From JACMLD01 sp047602295 (GTDB lineage Bacteria; Bacteroidota; Bacteroidia; Chitinophagales; Chitinophagaceae), in contig JASGHP010000001.1 in NCBI GenBank assembly GCA_047602295.1, forward strand, positions 1,178,001 through 1,242,000: a stretch of DNA of 64,000 nucleotides, in the 5' to 3' direction. Shown here in pieces: positions 7,257 through 14,286 of this stretch. The stretch's first letter is position 1. Each line of letters starts with the position of its first letter. The notes beneath the pieces are model-generated. The model worked only from the letters and a program-made list of their open reading frames with translations, searched no databases and had not been told where the DNA came from. The position numbers and the translations under genes are program-made.

Positions 7257-10073
7257 GTGGCAAAAAGCACATTCCTAATAACCATTGCGTTATTTGCAGT
7301 CTCTCTTATTTCTTATGCCCAAACGGGTAAACTTATCGGTAAAATATTGAATGCAAGAAATGAACCCCTGGCCGGTGTATCCATTAAAGTTGTGGGCATC
7401 AGTGGAGGTGCAGTCAGTGATCAAAATGGCCAATACACGCTTACGCTTGCAACAGGTAAAAAATTTGATATTGACTTTTCTACTGTGGGATACAGTGTAA
7501 AACCTGTAAGTGAAGTAGAAGTTAAAGAAGGCCAGGTTACTACGCTGGATATTGTAATGGAGCCTTCTGATAAAAATCTTGCCGGGGTAACGGTAACGGC
7601 TGTACGCTCTAACGCGAGGAAAGAAACGGTTAACTCTCTTATACAATTTCAGAAGAATACTAATACAGTTGCTGCAGTAGTTTCTGCGGAAGCTATCAGA
7701 AGATCTCCCGATAAAAATACAGGTGAGGTATTGAAACGCATACCCGGCACCAGCATACAGGAAGGAAAATACCTGGTGGTGCGTGGTTTAAGTGATCGCT
7801 ATAACGTAGCAATGCTAAACGGCATTCAGCTTTCCAGTACAGAACCGGACAGGAAGGCTTTTTCTTTTGATATTATTCCTTCTGCAATGATTGATAATAT
7901 TATCATCAACAAAGCATTTGTACCAGAATATCCAGGCGAATGGGCGGGCGGTTTGATACAAGTAAACACCAAAGACATCCCTGCCAGCAATTTCTTTAAC
8001 ATAGCAGTGGGCACAGGTTTTAATACACAGACACTGGGTAATAAATTTTATACCTACAAAGGTGGTAAATATGATTGGCTTGGTTTTGATGACGGCACCA
8101 GGTCTTTGCCTGCAGGCGCTCCGGCCAAAAAAAGTTTTGCTGATTTATCTGATGTAGAGAAAATAGCAGTTGGTAAAAAAATAGCAGGACCAAATGCTGT
8201 GCATGAAATGAGTGCTCCCATCAACCAGTCTTTCCAGGCAAGTGGCGGTTTTAATACAAAAGTATTGGGCAAAAAGTTTGGCGCTATTATCGGTCTTACT
8301 TATAACCGAACTGTAAGAAGAAATGAATTTGAAAACAATATCTGGAATGTGGTGAGGGATAATGCAAGTTTTCAACCAAGCTATCTTTATTCGAACAATA
8401 AATATACACAGGATGTGCTGGCTGGCGTGTTAGCTAACTTCTCTTTGCAATTAAACAACGACAATAAAATTTCTTTCAGAAATATTTTAAATGTAAACTC
8501 CAGCGATTATACAACATTGCGTACTGGTAAAGATTATGAGTTTAACCCAACAGATGGAGAGAATATACGTGCACAGGAATTAGGTTTTCGTGCCAACACT
8601 TTTTTCAATACACAACTAAATGGTGAGCACAGTATAAAGCTTACCGAAAAGCTTAAAACAAAACTAGATTGGTATGGAAGTTTTACAATATTGGATCAAT
8701 ACATTCCGCAGCAACGCAGGTTGCAGTATAATCAGGATCCGGGTGATCCCAACAATCCATATACATTATTGATAGGCTCTACGCTCTCTCAAAAAACAGG
8801 TAGCATTTTCTATTCAACCTTATCTGATTATATCTATAATGCAGGTGCTAATCTTACTACGCCATTTAACTTGTTTGATAAGAGACAATCGGTAAAGGTT
8901 GGTTATCTCTTCCAGGTGAAAGACAGGTTGTACAATTCACGCCCATTCTCTGTTACACTGCCATCGGATAATCCATCATTGCGTCTTTTACCTGCAGATC
9001 AGGTATTTGCTCCTGCAAACTTTAGCGATGGTACACAGAATGATAAATTTTTCTTTGGAGAGTACACAGAAGATCGCTTTAGGTATTTGGCCAATACAAT
9101 CTTAAATGCAGGATTTGTACAGTTTGATAACCAGTTTGAAGATTGGCTGCGTGTGGTTTGGGGTGCAAGGTATGAGCATTTTGATCAACTGGTAGGCAGC
9201 GTAAACAAATCTGATCCGCGTTTTGTAAACTCTGTTAAAGATGACATTCTTCCTTCCTTAAACGTAACGTTTAAACTGAACACCAAAACCAATGTTCGTT
9301 TAAGTGGCTCTCAAACGGTAGTTCGCCCAGAGTTTAGGGAATTGTCTCCGCTGGCGTTTTATGATTTTGAATTAGGAGCATCTGTAGTAGGTAATCAATC
9401 TTTGGTAAGAACAAAAATTACCAATGCAGATTTGCGTTATGAAATCTATCCACGTGCAGGTGAACTGCTGACATTAGGCGTTTTCTATAAACACTTCTCT
9501 AATCCGATTGAACAATATTACAATCAGTCTGGTGCAGGTTCCAGCAGTACGTTCAATTTTATCAATGTAGAAAAAGCAACCAGCTATGGTGCAGAGTTTG
9601 AGTTTAGAAAGAAACTTGATTTTGCACGTGCATTGCGCAACTTCACTTTTCAAACCAATCTTGCCTATATCTACAACCGCATAAAAGATCCGTTGGTGAA
9701 TGTAGACAGGCCAATGCAGGGACAATCTCCTTATGTGCTAAATGCAGCTTTGCAATATGATTTGGAAAAGATTGGATTGAACACAACATTGTTGTTTAAC
9801 CAGATAGGCCGCCGCATATTGTATGTTGGTAATGATGCGGTACCGGAGATATGGGAAGCGCCACGTCCACTATTCGATTTCCAGATTGCCAAAAAGTTGT
9901 ACAACAATAAAGCAGAAATAAGACTGAATATCTCAGACATCTTTAACCAGCGGGCTAATTTTTACCATGATATAAATAACAATGGAAAGTTTAACCGCAG
10001 TACAGACGCATTGGCCATTAGCAGGAGATACGGAACAACATTCAACATCACTTTCGGATATACTTTCAAGTAA
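7257..10073 (+). CDS. TonB-dependent receptor with N-terminal carboxypeptidase-like domain
   Basis: A 938-residue outer membrane receptor of the non-SusC type; it takes energy from TonB-ExbBD to import a ligand. Start GTG 7257, chosen because it gives a clean signal peptide (ending ISYAQ) and lies 24 nt after a -7 box. Residues ~24-105 form a carboxypeptidase-regulatory-like domain; the plug has NTGEVLKRIPGTSIQEGKYLVVRG-type sequence and GLIQVNT; the remainder is the barrel ending FGYTFK. It is cotranscribed with lipoprotein 10112 (38-bp gap) and is paralogous in layout to 14287/17094. The ligand is unknown. The upstream repeats suggest induction under nutrient limitation. Confidence 0.93.
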   Translation: MAKSTFLITIALFAVSLISYAQTGKLIGKILNARNEPLAGVSIKVVGISGGAVSDQNGQYTLTLATGKKFDIDFSTVGYSVKPVSEVEVKEGQVTTLDIVMEPSDKNLAGVTVTAVRSNARKETVNSLIQFQKNTNTVAAVVSAEAIRRSPDKNTGEVLKRIPGTSIQEGKYLVVRGLSDRYNVAMLNGIQLSSTEPDRKAFSFDIIPSAMIDNIIINKAFVPEYPGEWAGGLIQVNTKDIPASNFFNIAVGTGFNTQTLGNKFYTYKGGKYDWLGFDDGTRSLPAGAPAKKSFADLSDVEKIAVGKKIAGPNAVHEMSAPINQSFQASGGFNTKVLGKKFGAIIGLTYNRTVRRNEFENNIWNVVRDNASFQPSYLYSNNKYTQDVLAGVLANFSLQLNNDNKISFRNILNVNSSDYTTLRTGKDYEFNPTDGENIRAQELGFRANTFFNTQLNGEHSIKLTEKLKTKLDWYGSFTILDQYIPQQRRLQYNQDPGDPNNPYTLLIGSTLSQKTGSIFYSTLSDYIYNAGANLTTPFNLFDKRQSVKVGYLFQVKDRLYNSRPFSVTLPSDNPSLRLLPADQVFAPANFSDGTQNDKFFFGEYTEDRFRYLANTILNAGFVQFDNQFEDWLRVVWGARYEHFDQLVGSVNKSDPRFVNSVKDDILPSLNVTFKLNTKTNVRLSGSQTVVRPEFRELSPLAFYDFELGASVVGNQSLVRTKITNADLRYEIYPRAGELLTLGVFYKHFSNPIEQYYNQSGAGSSSTFNFINVEKATSYGAEFEFRKKLDFARALRNFTFQTNLAYIYNRIKDPLVNVDRPMQGQSPYVLNAALQYDLEKIGLNTTLLFNQIGRRILYVGNDAVPEIWEAPRPLFDFQIAKKLYNNKAEIRLNISDIFNQRANFYHDINNNGKFNRSTDALAISRRYGTTFNITFGYTFK

Positions 10074-10111
10074 AAAATATTGCTGAAAATTTTTAAAATC
10101 AATTAAAAAAC

Positions 10112-11578
10112 ATGAAACGTTTACTAACAGCAGGTTTAGCAGTGTTTATGCTGGCAAGCAGTTGCCGCAAGATAGAAGTGGACGGCGGAACTTCTACTAC
10201 TAAGCCTGGCAACACAGATGAAAGCACCATCCTTGAAGGAAGGATAACTGCAAACAGGACTTTGAAAGCAGGTAATACATACAAACTTCGTGGATTGGTG
10301 TACGTTACCAGCGGTGCTATTTTAACAATAGAACCTGGAACAAAAATAGTGGGTGAAACAGGAAAGAACGGCGGCCTTATCATTACCCGCAGTTCTAAAA
10401 TTATAGCAGATGGTACTGCAGACAAGCCAATTGTATTTACGTCTGAAGCAGCTTCTCCAAAACGTGGAGACTGGGCAGGACTTGTATTATTGGGCAATGC
10501 GCCTACGAACGCTTCTTTTAATGGCGCTGCAGGCATTGGCGAAATAGAAGGTGGTATCAACAATAGCGATGGCCTGGGTCTTTACGGTTTAGGTCTTTCA
10601 TCAAACGTAACAGACAACAGCGGTATACTTCGTTATGTGCGCATTGAATATGCGGGTTATGCATTCCTGCCAGATAAAGAAATTAATGGTCTTACTTTTG
10701 GCGGCGTAGGCAATGGTACTGTTGTGGATTATGTGCAGGTGTCTTATGCCAATGATGACAGCTTTGAATGGTTTGGCGGTACGGTGAATTGCAAACACCT
10801 TATTTCTTACAGAACGCTTGATGACGATTTTGATACCGATAATGGTTTTAGCGGCCAGGTGCAGTTTGGTATTTCACTAAGGGATTCTGCCATTGCAGAT
10901 ATTTCTAAGAGTGAAGCTTTTGAGTGTGATAATGATGCCAACGGCAGTGATCTGAAAACAACTGTTACGCCAATTGCCGGTTCAAATGGTGTAAACGTGG
11001 CACCTGTTAGAACTTCTGCTGTATTCAGCAATATGACAATACTAGGCCCTAAAGTAACTGCTGCAACAGTTGGCAACAGCCTGTTCCTGGGAGGTGCGCA
11101 ATTGCGTCGTAATTGTGAACAAAGCATTTTTAATTCATTGTTCCTGGGTTGGTCTGATGGTGCTTTGAATGGTCTTTTAATTGATGCCAGCAAAGGAATT
11201 CCAACGGATAATAATTTATCACCCGCAGGTGGTCTTAACTTTCAGAATAACATTATTACAGGTGCTACTGCTAATGCAATAAACTATGCAGCAAGCAGCA
11301 CCAGCCCAACAGGAGCTACCAAAGCTTCTATTACAGCATGGGTTAATACTACAGCTTATGGCAATAGCACATTGGCAAATAATACAGATGCGGGTCTTAC
11401 AGCTCCTTTTAATTATGTAACACCTGACTTTAACCCAACAAGTGCAAGTGTTCCTGCTGCCACAGGTGCTGCTTTCACCAATGCAAAATTGACCAGCACT
11501 TTCTTTACACCAGTTACCTATAAAGGCGCTTGCGCCGTAGGCGATACATGGTGGAAAACCTGGACAAAATATATGTAA
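10112..11578 (+). CDS. Surface lipoprotein, probable right-handed beta-helix
   Basis: A 488-residue lipoprotein with lipobox LASSC (Cys18). After a linker rich in Thr/Ser, the body has a cell-surface parallel-beta pattern: GAILTIEPGTKIVGE, GGLIITRSSKIIADGTADKPIVFTS, GDWAGLVLLG, and repeated short beta runs with Asn/Gly turns. The sequence LTIEPGTKI followed by ADGTADKPIVFTS is common in Bacteroidota surface proteins encoded beside TonB receptors. Its probable role is ligand binding or capture for receptor 7257; no catalytic motif is evident. A good terminator follows, so the transcript is receptor plus lipoprotein. The 17094 protein has the same position and a similar fold. Confidence 0.75.
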   Translation: MKRLLTAGLAVFMLASSCRKIEVDGGTSTTKPGNTDESTILEGRITANRTLKAGNTYKLRGLVYVTSGAILTIEPGTKIVGETGKNGGLIITRSSKIIADGTADKPIVFTSEAASPKRGDWAGLVLLGNAPTNASFNGAAGIGEIEGGINNSDGLGLYGLGLSSNVTDNSGILRYVRIEYAGYAFLPDKEINGLTFGGVGNGTVVDYVQVSYANDDSFEWFGGTVNCKHLISYRTLDDDFDTDNGFSGQVQFGISLRDSAIADISKSEAFECDNDANGSDLKTTVTPIAGSNGVNVAPVRTSAVFSNMTILGPKVTAATVGNSLFLGGAQLRRNCEQSIFNSLFLGWSDGALNGLLIDASKGIPTDNNLSPAGGLNFQNNIITGATANAINYAASSTSPTGATKASITAWVNTTAYGNSTLANNTDAGLTAPFNYVTPDFNPTSASVPAATGAAFTNAKLTSTFFTPVTYKGACAVGDTWWKTWTKYM

Positions 11579-11597
11579 TAGCTCTTTTAATTATTTA

Positions 11598-11631
11598 TAT
11601 AAACCGCATTGGGCAGCCGGTGCGGTTTATA
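11598..11631 (+). terminator. Rho-independent terminator of the 7257-11578 unit
   Basis: Perfect 11-bp stem TATAAACCGCA (11598-11608) with TGCGGTTTATA (11621-11631) and a 12-nt loop, followed by an A/T-rich tract. It lies 19 bp after the 10112 stop codon. Confidence 0.75.
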
Positions 11632-11658
11632 AATTTTAAAGGCTGCATAATTGTACAA

Positions 11659-12222
11659 ATGAAAATGAGGCATTCAGGATATGTTGCAATAATGGTGTTG
11701 CTGGTTAATTTTTTTGCTTCCTGCGAAAATGCAGTTAGCAATAGCAGTTTAAGTAAAGATGAGAAGAAGCAATCGCCAAAGGAAAAATTAGATTCTTTAG
11801 AAAAGATGTTTGGAAGCGATAACTGGTTAGCAGTCGATGGTAAAGACAGCAGCTATTTTTATTTCAGCAGGTTGTCGGCAAATAATTTTAAAACCTATAG
11901 CTATAGAATGCTGAAAGGAGATTCCACAGCATCTGTAGTAACTGAGATTACAATTTCAGGTGACAGCATTCTTTGGAAGTTGCCTGGCAAAGACAAGCAA
12001 CTTTTGCTGAAACAAGTGACTGGCAATGAGGCCGTGTGGAATGAAATAAACACTGTAAACAGCTATAGTTTTTCAAAGATTGATAGCAGTAAATTATTAA
12101 TGAAGTATTCAGCGGGAAATAGTATTGAATTAGTAAAGACTATTACTTTATCTGCTTTCCTGGTAAGAAGCAAGTACGATTATAAGAACGGCACGCACCT
12201 GGCTTTTGACAATAGTAAATAG
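11659..12222 (+). CDS. Unrecognised lipoprotein
   Basis: A lipoprotein of 187 residues. The open frame extends upstream to 11530, but that would overlap the previous gene and its terminator and hide the signal peptide. From ATG 11659 (or ATG 11665) there is a lipoprotein signal ending FFASC, then a charged linker (SKDEKKQSPKEKLDSLEKMFG) and a globular part with mixed beta strands (TSYSFRML-like, TVNSYSFSKIDSS). No motif identifies a function. Gene 12226 starts 3 bp after the stop, implying coupled translation. Confidence 0.65.
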   Translation: MKMRHSGYVAIMVLLVNFFASCENAVSNSSLSKDEKKQSPKEKLDSLEKMFGSDNWLAVDGKDSSYFYFSRLSANNFKTYSYRMLKGDSTASVVTEITISGDSILWKLPGKDKQLLLKQVTGNEAVWNEINTVNSYSFSKIDSSKLLMKYSAGNSIELVKTITLSAFLVRSKYDYKNGTHLAFDNSK

Positions 12223-12225
12223 GCA

Positions 12226-13137
12226 TTGTGTACCGACAACATTCAAGCGATAGAAAATTTTGTAAAAGATATTGATAGTATAACTGAAAGTGAGGTAGAA
12301 TCATTGTACAATGATTTTTGCCATGAACGCGACTATAAAAGCAGGCTTGCTTTTTTTGATATACATTTCGGCTTGTTGCCGTATCCTTTCCCATCTTTTG
12401 ATATTGGCTTGCAGTTTCTCTATGTGCAAGATAAAGCCAGCCAGTTAATGGATATTTATAAAAAGGAAAGTGCAAAATCAGTTTGCCTGAAAAAGCATTT
12501 TTCTTTCAACAAGAAAAATTATGATTTTGACGTTACGCCCTTCAATTCATGTCCCCCTGTTTTTAACAATTATGTGCTCAATAAATTCATTTCGCAGGAT
12601 GACAGGTTTGATGCCATTGTAAATTGTATAGAAGTAAACGGGCATTACGAAGAGGTTCCGGTAACCTTATTGCTGCAACAAAGCGACAACCTGCTGGAGT
12701 TTATTAGCCACACACTGGTGGCCAAACGAAAAAAAGATGTTAAGACAAGAATGGCGAATGTTTTTTTAAGCGGGTACAATGATTACCTCTCCGGCGTTCC
12801 ACGCATTTTCCGATACAGGAAGAAACTAATTGAACTTTATCTATATAGCCAGGGCATTTTATACTGCAAGTACAGGCAGTGTTTAAAGCTGCGAAACATT
12901 CAGCACGAGGCACTCAATGATTTCTCCATCAATGGTGGTCCGGTATTAAACTGGACTGAACAAATTCTTCTTTTAAAGAAAATGGGTGTGTTGGATTTGC
13001 TTAAAAACAAAACCAATAAATCATTTGAAGTTATTGAAGGCAACAGTTACCAGCACATAATTTGCCAGATAATAGGGCAAGAGCCGCATATGGCAGACTC
13101 CATTGGCCATTATTTGCAAACTATTGATCAGGCTTGA
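12226..13137 (+). CDS. Unrecognised cytoplasmic protein
   Basis: A 303-residue protein without signal peptide or transmembrane segment. The only sensible start is TTG 12226, 3 bp after the preceding stop; the next in-frame Met is about 75 residues in. It is mostly helical and rich in Lys, Tyr and Phe, with three Cys-containing segments that do not form an obvious metal site. The stretch LNWTEQILLLKKMGVLDLL near residue 240 is faintly like the C-terminal part of RteC-family proteins, but I would not assign that family. It ends 12 bp from the convergent gene 13150. Confidence 0.6.
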   Translation: MCTDNIQAIENFVKDIDSITESEVESLYNDFCHERDYKSRLAFFDIHFGLLPYPFPSFDIGLQFLYVQDKASQLMDIYKKESAKSVCLKKHFSFNKKNYDFDVTPFNSCPPVFNNYVLNKFISQDDRFDAIVNCIEVNGHYEEVPVTLLLQQSDNLLEFISHTLVAKRKKDVKTRMANVFLSGYNDYLSGVPRIFRYRKKLIELYLYSQGILYCKYRQCLKLRNIQHEALNDFSINGGPVLNWTEQILLLKKMGVLDLLKNKTNKSFEVIEGNSYQHIICQIIGQEPHMADSIGHYLQTIDQA

Positions 13138-13149
13138 TGATGATTTTAT

Positions 13150-13662
13150 TTACGCAAATGCCAGTACAGGCGCAGATATAGTATTGTTTTGTTGCAACAA
13201 TGGATTAAACAGATACCAGCAAAGGCCTAATAAAAGACTGGCGTATTCCTGCACTCCTGTTGCAATTGTATTTTGATTTTTATCTCCTCCTGTATTTTTG
13301 CTGAAACTGCAACTGGCCAACGGTTGCACCCTGTCGTGCTCGTAAATAGATAATTGTTCTGTTGGACTGGTATGCAGGCGATAATGCAATTTCTTTTCTT
13401 CAATCTCTATACTGCCGCCTTCTTCGGTATGATTTTCAACAAGCAGCCTGCCAATATTAAAACCATATTCGTTTTTGAAATTATAACGGCTATGCCCAAA
13501 GCCTGTTTGTTCAATAAAAAATAATCTTTGTTTACCCATGCAAGAAACCCGTACTGAATTTTGTGAAGGGTTATATCTTAATACTTCTTTTACGGCATTG
13601 CCTTCTAACAATTGGAATACATGCACTTCAGAACCGGGATTGCTTACCTGAATCCATTTCAT
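13150..13662 (-). CDS. Conserved protein of unknown function with C-terminal hydrophobic segment
   Basis: A 170-residue protein beginning MKWIQVSNP. Strands such as RLFFIEQTGFGHSRYNFKNEYGFNIGRL and SIEIEEKKLHYRLHT suggest an all-beta, possibly tubby-like sandwich of the kind that binds lipids. It ends with a hydrophobic stretch (YASLLLGLCWYLFNPLL) that could anchor it in a membrane. I recall similar proteins in Chitinophagaceae, without known function. It converges on 12226 with a 12-bp gap. Confidence 0.6.
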   Translation of the reverse strand: MKWIQVSNPGSEVHVFQLLEGNAVKEVLRYNPSQNSVRVSCMGKQRLFFIEQTGFGHSRYNFKNEYGFNIGRLLVENHTEEGGSIEIEEKKLHYRLHTSPTEQLSIYEHDRVQPLASCSFSKNTGGDKNQNTIATGVQEYASLLLGLCWYLFNPLLQQNNTISAPVLAFA

Positions 13663-13796
13663 ATAGTTGGGTTGTTTGCGGTGAAATTATTGATTCCCTT
13701 TATCCCGGTAATATTATTTATCAATTAAAATAGCAGCTGTAAAAATAAGCCGTTGATTGTCAGAGAAGTCGTCTAAGCAACTCTCAAAAACTTAAC

Positions 13797-13826
13797 ATTG
13801 CCAATATTATCTTTAGGTTAAATTTG
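13797..13826 (+). promoter_or_regulatory. Housekeeping-type promoter of gene 13862
   Basis: A -33-like ATTG (13797-13800), an 18-bp spacer and a perfect -7 box TAAATTTG (13819-13826), matching the Bacteroidota primary sigma consensus. There is no 11-bp repeat array here. The predicted leader is about 30 nt. Confidence 0.6.
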
Positions 13827-13861
13827 TGTAAACAGATTAATCACAAAAAAAGAATAACTAT

Positions 13862-14104
13862 ATGGCAGAAAATGCAGCCACCACTAAAGAGGCTAAGAAA
13901 AAGATTAGCAAAAAAGAAGTAAGAAAAGAATTGTTTACAAAATTATCTGGCGCCATGGAAGAATACAAAGCCAGGTTGGGCGAAAAGAAATTTGAAACCA
14001 GGGTTAAGAAAGCCGCTAAACTTTTTGCTGTTGATCTTGCCAAAGCATTTAAAAAAGATTTAAAACCAGTACGTGCAAAGAAAACACCTGCTGCAAAAAA
14101 ATAA
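13862..14104 (+). CDS. Small Lys/Ala-rich basic protein, possible nucleoid protein
   Basis: An 80-residue, strongly basic protein. The N-terminus is Lys/Ala-rich (TTKEAKKKISKKEVRKEL), a helical core follows (LSGAMEEYKARLGEKKFETRVKKAAKLFAVDLAKAF), and the C-terminus has an AKKTPAAKK tail like histone H1-type and other bacterial DNA-binding tails. This supports nucleic-acid binding but not a specific family. It is a single-gene unit with its own strong promoter and terminator, consistent with an abundant protein. Confidence 0.7.
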   Translation: MAENAATTKEAKKKISKKEVRKELFTKLSGAMEEYKARLGEKKFETRVKKAAKLFAVDLAKAFKKDLKPVRAKKTPAAKK

Positions 14105-14125
14105 GTAAGCTAACCCGTTTAATAC

Positions 14126-14165
14126 AAACAGCCATTGCATCAAATGTAATGGCTGTTTTGTTTTT
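14126..14165 (+). terminator. Rho-independent terminator of gene 13862
   Basis: Stem AAACAGCCATT (14126-14136) with AATGGCTGTTT (14148-14158), extended inward by four more pairs to a short loop, then TTGTTTTTG. It lies 21 bp after the stop codon. Confidence 0.85.
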
Positions 14166-14166
14166 G

Positions 14167-14270
14167 TTACCCGTGGGTTAATACATTGTTACCAAATCAT
14201 TATGTAACTATTATGCTGTAGTTATCTTATTGCGATGGCGGAACTTCATTCTTTCAGGCTGGTAGATTTG
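14167..14270 (+). promoter_or_regulatory. Six-unit 11-bp repeat array and -7 box before TonB receptor 14287
   Basis: TTA-units start at 14167 (TTACCC), 14178 (TTAATA), 14189 (TTACCA), 14200 (TTATGT), 14211 (TTATGC) and 14222 (TTATCT), all exactly 11 bp apart. A perfect -7 box TAGATTTG is at 14263-14270, 17 nt before the ATG. Unlike the other copies, the array ends 41 nt (start to start) from the -7 box, so the geometry differs: either a second activator site or another promoter is used. Confidence 0.5.
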
Positions 14271-14286
14271 CGGCAAAATCACAACG

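Noticed and set aside
10099..10563. Minus-strand open frame of 154 codons opposite lipoprotein 10112
   Set aside because: It covers the signal peptide and first beta-helix coils of 10112 on the other strand and has low-complexity composition.
12226..13137. RteC-like regulator of a conjugative transposon
   Set aside because: Only a short stretch near residue 240 is reminiscent of RteC, and no transposon, tetQ or mobilisation genes are nearby.
13792..13826. TTAACA upstream of the promoter of gene 13862, suggesting the 11-bp code
   Set aside because: A single unit, 27 nt from the -7 box and out of phase; this promoter has a normal -33 element instead.
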